Shown in pieces: positions 47,482 to 55,693 of a stretch of 64,000 bases of DNA. How positions within the stretch are numbered: position 1 is the stretch's first letter; each line of letters opens with the position of its first letter. This DNA comes from Splendidivirga corallicola (GTDB taxonomy: Bacteria; Bacteroidota; Bacteroidia; Cytophagales; Cyclobacteriaceae): positions 248,001 to 312,000 of the forward strand of contig JAUJEA010000005.1 of NCBI GenBank assembly GCA_030442035.1, written 5' to 3'. A program made the translations under genes and the position numbers. The notes under the pieces were generated by a model that did no database searches, was not told the DNA's origin, and worked only from the letters and a program-made list of their open reading frames with translations.

Positions 47482-47892
47482 AGTGCCTGGACGATAAGTA
47501 TAAATTGCGTTTAATACAATCTAGGTTTTGTTAACACCTGTTATTCATTTCTTCGACGGACAATGCATTTGGTTTTATAATAGGGATCGCTCAAAGTCTT
47601 ACGTCAATATTTCGGATATGGCATGCTTCTTTGAACTTTTCAATATTTACTAAACTACCGATTTTGTACAGCACTTTCAAGTTACCCTTCAGAGGCGTAT
47701 GCTGCATCATTTACATTAGAGGAGTAACTGCTCTAATAAAGTGATATGACATCATATGGAAAGAGAAACTGAATAAACGAAAATAGCTTTGGACTTAGCT
47801 GGTAAAGCCATTAATGATGTGCATAGCGTTGCTTTTGGTGCATCAATTAAAGATGGAGAAGTAGTTGGTAGAGTCAGGGCAGCTGTTTTTAT
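47482..47892. other. Gap with promoter motif copy and an unplaced short coding-like fragment
   Basis: Contains the third copy of the promoter-like motif (47648-47681). A plus-strand frame about 47783-47896 reads LDLAGKAINDVHSVAFGASIKDGEVVGRVRAAVFI before a stop and resembles a protein tail, but no family was recognised. It may be a gene remnant. Confidence 0.35.
47648..47681 (-). promoter_or_regulatory. Conserved 34-bp promoter-like motif, copy 3
   Basis: On the minus strand: CTTGAAAGTGC, TGTA, CAAAAT, then TAGTTTAG, with the same 20-base spacing. It lies 167 bases upstream of the amidohydrolase gene, further than copies 1 and 2 from their genes. Confidence 0.5.
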
Positions 47893-48231
47893 TTAATTCA
47901 TTCTTTTTGCTATCGGGTGTTCCGGATTCAGTTCCAATAAATCCCAAAGGTTTCCGTATAGATCTTTAAACACGGCGACCATTCCATACTCCGCCTTTTT
48001 AGGTTCTCTTACAAATTCAATCCCCTTAGAGATCATATTATTATAATCTCTCCAAAAATCATCAGAATTTAAAAACAGAAATACCCTTCCTCCTGTTTGA
48101 TTTCCAATAAATTCTTCTTGTTCAAGTGTTGATGCCCTCGCTAGTAAAATTGTTGTTCCGATTGAGTTAGGAGGAGCCACAACAACCCATCTCTTATTCT
48201 GTTCCGGTTGATAGGTATCTTCAAGTAAATC
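47893..48231 (-). pseudogene. VOC (glyoxalase-like) gene, 3' half
   Basis: C-terminal 112 codons of a vicinal-oxygen-chelate protein: DLLEDTYQPEQNKRW, VVAPPNSIGTTILLARAS, GNQTGGRVFLFLNSDDFWRDY, AVFKDLYGNLWDLLE. The family N terminus is missing here and lies in the same orientation at 55550-55636. Joining both at the shared GAT codon gives an uninterrupted protein of about 140 residues, the family length. The gene is therefore split by the segment 48232-55549. Confidence 0.85.
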
Positions 48232-48291
48232 ATGTGAAAAATATGGTTCTCTTGGAATTGAAATCGGAATTTCGATCTAAAAACTAGGAAA

Positions 48292-48322
48292 TAGTGGCTT
48301 AAATGGCCTATTTTGAAGCATA
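48292..48322. repeat. Short repeat near the left end of the insertion
   Basis: TAGTGGCTTAAATGGCCTAT and the following TTTGAAGCAT resemble 53370-53400 (TAGAAGCCAAAATCACCTAT, TTTTGAGCAAT) in about two thirds of positions, with CCTATTTTGA exact. Both are in the same orientation in noncoding DNA of the insertion. Confidence 0.3.
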
Positions 48323-48375
48323 TTTCTTCCTATTCCTTCCTAATGTTTCTCTTCTCATCCGAAAAACACAGTTTC

Positions 48376-48489
48376 TCAAGTGAAAATGATAATCAGATTT
48401 GGTTTTTCTGTGCTGCTGTTATTGTTTTTTTTCTCTGCGTTGCAAGAACATAGAAAAGCAATCCCCAAAAGAAGTAAAAAGTTTTTCAT
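48376..48489 (-). pseudogene. Truncated sulfatase head (lipoprotein signal plus start of domain)
   Basis: ATG at 48489 opens a lipoprotein signal (NFLLLLGIAFLCSC) and leads to KPNLIIIFT, where a sulfatase would continue with DDQG. A stop follows at once (TGA, 48376-48378). This is the N terminus of a type I sulfatase cut in its first conserved strand. It is co-directional with and 29 bases downstream of the G8 gene, so the ancestral order was fucosidase, G8, sulfatase. It was cut by the insertion event or by later deletion. Confidence 0.7.
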
Positions 48490-48518
48490 GATGGTATTAG
48501 GTTAATAAAGAAAGATTC

Positions 48519-51245
48519 CTAATTCTTCACGAGTTTCGTAGTAAAGATTTGATTCGATTCCTCATCAATTATTTGCACCAGATAAATGCCAGCAGGTAAA
48601 TGATGTGTTATTATCCGGTCATCAGTTAAATCTATATCCATCGATTGGCCTGTTAATGAAAGTATCCTGACGGTATATGCACGAAGGCTAGTGTTGATTT
48701 TAAAAGACTCTATTGTTGGATTGGGATAGATTGAGAAGAGTGGTGATGCCTCATGGGTATTGATATGCAAAATCATATCGGCACCTACTTTCCCACCAAC
48801 AATGGTAGGATGATCAACAGCAGTGGATGGCAAAATTTCACCTCCGAAAGAAGCACCATTAGTTTGTCCCAGTGCTCGTAGCTCCAGGTTTGTCTTGTTT
48901 CTGAATGCACCGGGAACCTGCCACTCAGGATCTGGTGTGCCCTCATCATCATCCAAGCGGAAATAGTTTGTATCGTTAATAGGGATAAAGTCCGGAGCTT
49001 GCTCATCAAAATACAATTTCATATTGTCGAATGGGCCGTAATCCAGCGTAATGTTTTCTTTTATCAAAAAGTAATACAAATTCTTCGCATCACCTGTAAA
49101 GGTAACCCCGTCCTGAAGTTCATGGTTCATATCAAAATTAGCCGCCATGACAATATTTCTATCAGGATTTGTAAAGGTTAGGTTCTTCAGCATCAAATTA
49201 CGTTGTATCTGGCCGATAACTCGATCCTGCTCATCAGGTTCCAACCCGTATCTAAAATTACTCTCCCTGATCTTGATATCGGTATGAGTATTGTCAAAGG
49301 TGCTGTTCTCCACGATAACCGAATTGGCGTTCATGGGTACTGATAACGCTACGTTGCTGTTGTTAAACCCTTTTATCGTAATATTATTAAAGAGCCAGTT
49401 GTCCAAATTATGGAAGTGATCCGCATCAATACCTCTACTCGTCGAAGGACTCCCATACCCGTAAACTTCACTGTTTGTAACAGTAACATGTGAATTATAG
49501 AAGAACTCCATTCCTGTAATCCTAATATTCCAGATTATGGACCTGTCAATGTTTATGTCAAGCATATCTCTGTATGCTTGCGGCACCTTATTGTTTACTC
49601 CTACTTCCTCATCGTCTATAGCCAAAAATCTGGTGTGACTGTAATAAGAAGAGATTCCCTTGTTGGCAGTGTATGCAGTATTGTTTTTAAACGGTTTTGC
49701 TGGGATCATCCAGCAATCAAAAGTCCAGGGAAGACCACTTTCCTTGCTAGTTGTTCCCTCAACCAGTGCTCGCATGGCAGGGTCTGAGATGTGATAGGCA
49801 GGTGTGCCTTCTCTTCTACCCAATCCTAGCTCGAACAATCCTTCCGGCCAGAAGACATAAGAATGACCTGATGTACCTGCAGCTACATTGCCTTCGATGG
49901 TGACTCCCCAGCTGTGAAACCAAAAGGCATCTCCTTGAAAAGCAAAATCCATTCCGCCTTCTCTGTCATCAACGGTCGCCTCGGGCAAACGAACATCTTG
50001 AAAGGGATCATCAGGATTGACCGTTCTAAGTGCAATGTTTTCCACAAAGGATCCTGTTTCGTCACCGGCTTCGGTATTGAAGGCACCTCCAACAACGCCA
50101 TAAGTGGCATTTTTGACAAAATCTACTCTACTGGAATGATTTACAAAACCCCATCCCGGATCGTCGAAAACGGTCACTCCTTCTACATGTGCCGGAGTAA
50201 GTGCCGGATTGACACCACCGCGGTGAAAGTGTACTGAGTAGCGCCCTCTCGGATTGGTGTTTGAGCCCAGGGGAGGACTAAAGTTAGGAGCTCTTGTCTG
50301 ACCTTCATATAGATCCAAACCCCAACCTGTAAAGTCATTTACCCGAACTCGTTTATCTGTTCTTCCCAAATTTTCACATTCTACAAACTTCATCACCACA
50401 TTGAGATTGTGCATGTACATGATATGTCCACGTCTTTTGGCTGACACGCTTGTATTTTCAGAGCTAATCTTGATGTTTCTCGTGTAATTGGCTACGTGTA
50501 CTTTTAAATCGGGTGCTTGGGTAGGAGGTTGATGGTCATATGTTAAGGGAGATGTTAGCGTTACGGATGTTCCCGAAATACTTTCAATTGTTGCTACATC
50601 GTCACTGGTCATATTCTGAGGAGTGGTTGCAGCTACAACCAATTTATCCCCCACTTTCCATCCTGTAGGTTCAGTGCCTAAGGTCAACGTATTTGTGCCT
50701 TTTACGGCGTTGGTTCCCAGGGTAGTCCAAGTGGTTTTGGCTTGACCGTGCATGGTTACCGGTCCCATGAGTACCATACCTGGCACGTATCCCCAAAAGT
50801 CTGTAGTAGATCCACCCAAATCCGGGAAGGTAATCTCAGCGGTCACACCATCAGCGATGGGGGCCGTCGGGGTTCCGATCTCTAAAGTCCCACTTGCCAT
50901 ACTGTGCAAATACTCAACCCTTAGCTTTGTATTTATGCTATTCGCAAATTTTAAGGTTCCTTTAAGCACAATGGATTTAATTGCCTCAGGAATCTCCCCG
51001 TCAACGATCACGGTGGCTCCTGAAGGAATTTCAACTCTGGAATTGTCCGTGGGTGTGGCACCTCCCCAAGTACCGGCATCACTCCAGTTACCCGTTCCGG
51101 AAATTGCAGTAAAATCCGGTGTGTAGTTTGTTCCTAAGGGTTTCATGGGGTTGGCGCTGGCAGCTTCGCTACCCCATACAACCTGACCGAAGCAATCTAG
51201 TTCACAACCAAAGCATATCAATAAAATCAAAATCAAATTTCTCAT
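48519..51245 (-). CDS. Secreted G8-domain protein with type IX sorting signal
   Basis: A 908-residue exported protein. Signal peptide (about 1-20, ending CFG). A G8 domain covers about 45-180 (GTGNWSDAGTWGGATPTDNSRVEIPSGATVIVDGEI, LKGTLKFANSINTKLRVEYLH, GTLEIGT), followed by a long right-handed beta-helix-like region with repeated NNTxxNxxIxxYY/xxNVTxxNxxx segments. A Por/T9SS sorting domain closes it (about 835-908: PLFSIYPNPTIESFKINT, LTGQSMDI, LPAGIYLVQI). It is exported through the type IX system. In animals the G8 domain occurs in hyaluronan-handling CEMIP; here a polysaccharide-binding or lyase role is inferred from the fucosidase and sulfatase neighbours. Confidence 0.85.
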   Translation of the reverse strand: MRNLILILLICFGCELDCFGQVVWGSEAASANPMKPLGTNYTPDFTAISGTGNWSDAGTWGGATPTDNSRVEIPSGATVIVDGEIPEAIKSIVLKGTLKFANSINTKLRVEYLHSMASGTLEIGTPTAPIADGVTAEITFPDLGGSTTDFWGYVPGMVLMGPVTMHGQAKTTWTTLGTNAVKGTNTLTLGTEPTGWKVGDKLVVAATTPQNMTSDDVATIESISGTSVTLTSPLTYDHQPPTQAPDLKVHVANYTRNIKISSENTSVSAKRRGHIMYMHNLNVVMKFVECENLGRTDKRVRVNDFTGWGLDLYEGQTRAPNFSPPLGSNTNPRGRYSVHFHRGGVNPALTPAHVEGVTVFDDPGWGFVNHSSRVDFVKNATYGVVGGAFNTEAGDETGSFVENIALRTVNPDDPFQDVRLPEATVDDREGGMDFAFQGDAFWFHSWGVTIEGNVAAGTSGHSYVFWPEGLFELGLGRREGTPAYHISDPAMRALVEGTTSKESGLPWTFDCWMIPAKPFKNNTAYTANKGISSYYSHTRFLAIDDEEVGVNNKVPQAYRDMLDINIDRSIIWNIRITGMEFFYNSHVTVTNSEVYGYGSPSTSRGIDADHFHNLDNWLFNNITIKGFNNSNVALSVPMNANSVIVENSTFDNTHTDIKIRESNFRYGLEPDEQDRVIGQIQRNLMLKNLTFTNPDRNIVMAANFDMNHELQDGVTFTGDAKNLYYFLIKENITLDYGPFDNMKLYFDEQAPDFIPINDTNYFRLDDDEGTPDPEWQVPGAFRNKTNLELRALGQTNGASFGGEILPSTAVDHPTIVGGKVGADMILHINTHEASPLFSIYPNPTIESFKINTSLRAYTVRILSLTGQSMDIDLTDDRIITHHLPAGIYLVQIIDEESNQIFTTKLVKN

Positions 51246-51342
51246 ATAAATATTTTATTAAAATTGAACAAAAAGGTTGAGGTTAATTAATAAGATTTAT
51301 TAAGTTATCGAGACTCGATCTTTTTGCCGTGCTCTCACCAAA

Positions 51343-52851
51343 CTATTCGGAAATTTGGATCTTGAAAGACCAAGCATAATCCCCGGGCAGGGACTGAGGA
51401 AGCTCATCGATCACCAGATCACTTCCCTCCATATGCCAGGAGAGGTCCTCATCTGACCCCAACATCCGAATAACTGATCCCGGAATCGGCACTGCACCCT
51501 TTATTTTAATGGGAGCTGTCGGCTTGGTACTGTCCTCATAATCGGCAAAACCTCTATCTGTAGGCCAAACATTGCCCAAATCAACAGCGTACAAATAATT
51601 GCCTTTTTCCATAAATCTGAAGGTTCCATTACTCCATATATCGATCCCGCCCTCAACGAAATGAGCCGGCTTGGCTGCATAAAGCGCTTCTTTATTGACC
51701 TGCATCCAATTTCCTAGTTCTTGCAAGCAATCGATCTGTTCTTGAGGAAATGTGCCATCAGCCTTGGGGGCCATGTTCAACAAGGTTACCCCGTTTTTAC
51801 TGATTCTGTCAACTATGCCATCAACAAGCATATTTACCGGCCTGCAGCCAACGCCTTCGGCGTAAGCCCAATAATTACCAATGGGTACATCTTTCTGCCA
51901 CCTTTGTTGCTGAGGTTCTGTCTCACCTCGCCATTCCCAGATGCCACCCGGGAATTCGCCGCCTTCAATATCCAATGCAGTGTGAGACAGCAAGTTGGAA
52001 GCCCTGCTTTTCTGAGTTATGACAGCACCACTTTCCCAATTTTGAGCAGCAGTGTAATAATGCGACACGAAGTCTGCCCAACGCTGCTCCCCATAAATTT
52101 CTGCAGTCTCAAACCACAATTGATTTGGCTGATAATTATCTACCAATTCTATCACTTTATTGTAGAGCTCCTCGCTGCTACTTAATTCATACAGGTCTTT
52201 GTATTGTGGGTCGTTGGCAGATTCAGGACACAGTTCTTTGGCATTAGCGTAAATTGAACCCGGATGTTCATGAATGGTAGCAATGGTTTTCATCCCTTGT
52301 CGTCTCGCGGCGGCAAACATTTCACCTAGTACATCACGCTTGGGTCCGTGATTCATTACATTGTAGGAATCATACTTCGTGTCCCACATCGGAAATCCGT
52401 CTCCATGCTCTGCGCATACACCGGCGAAATCCGCACCAGCATGTTTATATAAACTGGCCCAACGGTCGGGATCCCAATTTTCCGCTTTGAACAATGGCAA
52501 CAGGTCATGGTAGCCAAAATCGCATGGATCTCCATAATTTTCCTTATGGAATTCATAACATCCCAAAGAACCGTCAGGTTCATACATGCAACCTCCATAC
52601 CAAATACCGCTATCCACCCTTTCGCTTGGATCAAGAAAAGCAAAACCAGGTACCGAATAGGGTCCCCAATGGATATAAAATCCCAATACCGCATCCTCAA
52701 ACCATTGAGGAGGTTGCCACGGTCCTAATGATTCCAAATTAGGATTGAACTCTTGTTCTTTTTGCTCCTCTGGTTCGATATCACGTTTCTGACAATTTGA
52801 AATTGTTAGGATAAATAGGACTAAGGCTATAACAATTGATGAACTTTTCAT
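51343..52851 (-). CDS. GH29-like alpha-L-fucosidase, nucleophile position substituted
   Basis: A 502-residue lipoprotein (lipobox LTISNC, Cys 20) with a GH29-type catalytic barrel. Family segments are HWGPYSVPGFA (about 61-71), HGDGFPMWDTKYDSYNVMNHGPKRDVLGEM (about 146-175), LLNMAPKADGTFP (about 358-370) and a C-terminal beta domain. At the position of the usual catalytic Asp (LWxD) it reads QLWFETAE, so Glu replaces Asp, and the KHHDGF motif is EHGDGF. It may therefore act on an altered substrate or be inactive. It precedes the G8 gene by 97 bases on the same strand. Confidence 0.82.
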   Translation of the reverse strand: MKSSSIVIALVLFILTISNCQKRDIEPEEQKEQEFNPNLESLGPWQPPQWFEDAVLGFYIHWGPYSVPGFAFLDPSERVDSGIWYGGCMYEPDGSLGCYEFHKENYGDPCDFGYHDLLPLFKAENWDPDRWASLYKHAGADFAGVCAEHGDGFPMWDTKYDSYNVMNHGPKRDVLGEMFAAARRQGMKTIATIHEHPGSIYANAKELCPESANDPQYKDLYELSSSEELYNKVIELVDNYQPNQLWFETAEIYGEQRWADFVSHYYTAAQNWESGAVITQKSRASNLLSHTALDIEGGEFPGGIWEWRGETEPQQQRWQKDVPIGNYWAYAEGVGCRPVNMLVDGIVDRISKNGVTLLNMAPKADGTFPQEQIDCLQELGNWMQVNKEALYAAKPAHFVEGGIDIWSNGTFRFMEKGNYLYAVDLGNVWPTDRGFADYEDSTKPTAPIKIKGAVPIPGSVIRMLGSDEDLSWHMEGSDLVIDELPQSLPGDYAWSFKIQISE

Positions 52852-53767
52852 AGTTTTTTTTCATTAGTTTCTGAAACTTCTTAAAGTATCGTTTTAACCT
52901 TAAATACCGGTTAGTAGCTCATACCCTACCCCCCATCGGAATTTTAAATTTTGTGTTCATAACAGTGTTTTTGAAATTGCCAATTCGCTCACTTTTTAAA
53001 GTTTAGTTCGACAATAATTAATTTCACTTCACTTTATCGTAGTTAGAAACTATAAAACATCCTCTAAATTGGTTGACAAATCCAAGGGACGATAATGCTA
53101 AAAGTTATGTTATTGATCTTGATTTCGGAACAGACTCTGTCAGATCAGTTCTGGTAGATTCATCCAATGGTCAAACATTCAGATCAGAAGTTTTCTGGTA
53201 TCCAAGGTGGAAAGAGGGTGAGACATTTGGCTTTATTTTTTTATTCAAATGGCTTAATAATTCCTATTTATTTGGTGGATTGGAAATGATTCCTAACATT
53301 TTCCCAACTTATCTGAGAAAAAGATTTGAAGCCAACATTTTTTTGTCCATATCTTGTCCAACGGAGCACACTAGAAGCCAAAATCACCTATTTTGAGCAA
53401 TAGGGCAGTTTTTTGATCAGACAAACATATCATGTGGAAAATGTGGTTTTGTTAGAGTTGAGAAAATAGATAGAGAATTCTAGTTGGCATTATTATGGGT
53501 TTAAAATCTTAAACAACTATTAAAGGATCTGTCACCTAGCCAATGCATTTGAGCTTCAAGCCTAAAAATATTCTTTAAGATTTGAAATTTTGAAGAAAGA
53601 GAGATAAGACACTCTGTAATCTCTAAAAAACAGCTATGAACTCAGCAACCTATCTTATGAATCAAAAATGGCAAATCGTAAATTATAACGTTTTTTCAAA
53701 AAAACTTTTTTTATCCTTGCGCGATAATTTTGAACTTATTTAAAAGCGCTTGAATGTGAACCAGACT
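52852..53767. other. Gene-poor stretch inside the insertion
   Basis: About 900 bases without a full gene. It contains the araB stub (53073-53225), the repeat copy at 53370-53400 and A+T-rich promoter DNA. A segment near 52925-52990 looks like the regulatory region of the fucosidase gene, but no clear promoter could be defined. Confidence 0.45.
53073..53225 (+). pseudogene. L-ribulokinase (araB) N-terminal remnant
   Basis: A frame opening at a TTG reads through YVIDLDFGTDSVRSVLVDSS and EVFWYPRWKEGE, the start of the FGGY kinase AraB (the usual GLDFGTDSVRxxLVD...VxWYPRWKxG). The frame then continues into unrelated sequence. About 50 residues of a normally 530-residue enzyme remain. Inside the insertion, this is a second truncated sugar-utilisation gene. 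Confidence 0.75.
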
Positions 53768-54940
53768 ATGAAGAAAGCATGGGTATTCGCTACATTCATT
53801 TCCTTGTTAGCTACCCTATCATGTAAAGAAAATGAGAATTTACCAAATCCAGATCAGAATGTCGATCAATGCATAACCTTTAATATTACACTTCCGCAAG
53901 TTTCTAATTCCGAAGGAAGGAATAATCAACCAACCTCCATCCTGTTCAGTATTAAGGATCTTGAAAATGATGAAATTATCTTTTCAAATGATTCTTTGAA
54001 TATCATCCCTTTCGGACAAGGTTATATCTCCGAACAAATTGAAATCTCTCAAGGAGCATATGCTCTCACATCATTCATGGTGCTTAATGCAGATGGCGAA
54101 GTGACTTATGCAAGTCCCTATGAAGGTTCGGAAAAGGCATGGTTGGTAAATGAACCTCTTCCGATTGATTTCACAATCGGTGATAGTAGCACTACGTTGT
54201 CCCCAGAGGTCCTTAAGGTAGGCGAGACCGACGATCCTTCGGCATTTGGTTATCTGGACTTTAAGTATAATGTAGTGGAAACCTTCGAAATTGATCTCGC
54301 TGTTTTATCTGATTGGGATGGTTCAGCGGTTGATGTAGATATTGAAATCAAAGGTTTCAGTGAAGATAGCCTGGAGCTAAAGAGTGCGGAGTTCAGTTTC
54401 GTAGAGGGGAATACAATAGAACTTCCACAAGGAGACATCGCCTATTTCACATTAAGCATTAACCATCCGGATTACCATCCATTATTCCATCATTATGAGC
54501 TGAATCAATTGATGAACGGTGAGCCTCTGGAGCTTTACCTGAGTCTTAAATCAGAAACCATTGCTGTACCATTTTCTACTGATTTTCTTCCCGATCAGCA
54601 TGACATAAAAATTTATTTGCCAAAGAACGGTTGCGACCAATATCTTAGGGTTGATCTGGGTGGATTTGTGTCCAATTCTATGATCATGCTGCAAATAAGC
54701 TACGATGGTCTGGCTGAGAACTATGTCGAAATTGGTTATAATATCACAGGGAGTTACTTTATTAAAAGTTTCCAAAATGAACAGGAAAATATCTGTGATC
54801 AAATATCCGATCAATTTCCTGATACGACCTCTTATAATATCTTTTTTGATGTGCTAATAGACAATGATGGTGTCTTTAGTACATTTATAGGTACATGGGA
54901 TAAACAACAAGAAAGCTGGGAATTTGAAATATTAAATTGA
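53768..54940 (+). CDS. Hypothetical lipoprotein
   Basis: A 390-residue lipoprotein. The start is ATG 53768; a TTG at 53750 would add six residues. Signal peptide with lipobox LLATLSC (Cys about 19). The mature chain begins acidic (KENENLPNPDQN), contains beta-rich segments (SILFSIKDLENDEIIFSNDSLN, FGYLDFKYNVVETFEIDL, HDIKIYLPKNGCDQYLRVDLGG) and ends SWEFEILN. No family was recognised. It is the only plus-strand intact gene inside the insertion and is transcribed away from the fucosidase gene. Confidence 0.65.
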   Translation: MKKAWVFATFISLLATLSCKENENLPNPDQNVDQCITFNITLPQVSNSEGRNNQPTSILFSIKDLENDEIIFSNDSLNIIPFGQGYISEQIEISQGAYALTSFMVLNADGEVTYASPYEGSEKAWLVNEPLPIDFTIGDSSTTLSPEVLKVGETDDPSAFGYLDFKYNVVETFEIDLAVLSDWDGSAVDVDIEIKGFSEDSLELKSAEFSFVEGNTIELPQGDIAYFTLSINHPDYHPLFHHYELNQLMNGEPLELYLSLKSETIAVPFSTDFLPDQHDIKIYLPKNGCDQYLRVDLGGFVSNSMIMLQISYDGLAENYVEIGYNITGSYFIKSFQNEQENICDQISDQFPDTTSYNIFFDVLIDNDGVFSTFIGTWDKQQESWEFEILN

Positions 54941-55378
54941 ATATGCATGAAAGTACTCCTTGGCGTGATTCATGTAGCTTCTTCAGCCCAATTTGCTTGA
55001 TCAACGAACTCCCTTTGAAAATCAATTTGCTGGTATGGTGGCAAAACTTTTTACCTACGATGATTTTGAAACAATAAGAAAACAACTTGTGTCCACGATA
55101 TCTGGCTCATAGAACGATGTAACAGACAATTTCTAATTGGATTTTCAAGCCTTGAGCCCAACTGGTGTATATATGGTTCCGAAAAATTTCCCTCGGTTCA
55201 GTGGAAAAATCAAAATTTGACAAAGCTTCAAGAGGCCAATTCGGTTAAGTATAGAAAGCATATTGAATTGTTAAAGAAGGGTTTTAAAGAAAACTAGTGA
55301 TACTATTTCATATCGTCTGTTATCATATTTTTAGTTTTCTTCTCCTAACAAATCTTATAGAATTGGCCTTATTCCCAT
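54941..55378. other. Coding-like debris in the right part of the insertion
   Basis: No complete gene. A plus-strand frame at 55082-55297 (IERCNRQFLIGFSSLEPNW, KFPSVQWKNQNLTKLQEANS, KYRKHIELLKKGFKEN) looks like the C-terminal end of a protein of unknown family. It is closed by stops upstream and is probably a remnant. Confidence 0.4.
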
Positions 55379-55549
55379 CTATTTCCTATCTTTTAAAAAG
55401 TTGCGAAGTATTTCCCATCTTTTTCCAATCTGAAATGAGAAAAAACTGAGAAATGAACATGGTTTTGTCCGTTTTTGGTCCGAATAAAATCTCTGGTCAC
55501 GAAAAAAAGCCTTTAACTGCAATAGAAGATTTTTTTTAATGAGGCACAT

Positions 55550-55636
55550 ATCAAAGTTCAGTTTTTTAGTGTAAAAGTCTATGGCTTCATCATAGTCCTT
55601 TACGACCAACGCAACATGTACAATGGATTGCTTCAT
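55550..55636 (-). pseudogene. VOC (glyoxalase-like) gene, 5' half
   Basis: Twenty-nine codons beginning with ATG at 55636: KQSIVHVALVVKDYDEA, IDFYTKKLNFD, the standard first beta-alpha unit of a VOC protein including the metal-binding His 7. The frame then runs into the insertion (ATGTGCCTCATT...) and loses similarity. Together with 47893-48231 it reconstructs one complete gene. Confidence 0.85.
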
Positions 55637-55693
55637 TTCTTATCATTGGCTACTAAATAATTCTTGTGAGCCAGTATTCAAATTTTACTTACA

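Larger units (their letters stand above)
48232..55549. mobile_element. 7.3-kb insertion splitting a VOC gene, with ATC flanking repeat and ATGTG/CACAT ends
   Basis: The segment begins ATGTGAAAAATATGG and ends TGAGGCACAT, a 5-bp terminal inverted repeat. On both outer sides stands ATC (48229-48231 and 55550-55552), which occurs once in the reconstructed gene, as expected for a 3-bp target duplication. Inside are a GH29-like gene, a G8 gene, a truncated sulfatase head, an araB head, a lipoprotein gene and other debris. No transposase, integrase or resolvase is recognisable. Both halves of the interrupted gene are in one orientation and exactly complementary. By eye the fucosidase/G8 part is richer in G+C (lines near 50 percent) than the flanking array. 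The mechanism of entry is not known. Confidence 0.7.

Noticed and set aside
47893-48180. 95-residue frame read as a complete VOC protein
   Set aside because: The family N terminus is absent, and its reading frame continues upstream to 48231, where it meets the insertion edge; it is the 3' half of a split gene.
53073-53396. 107-residue frame read as a complete gene
   Set aside because: Only the first 50 residues match L-ribulokinase; the rest is unrelated, so it was listed as a remnant.
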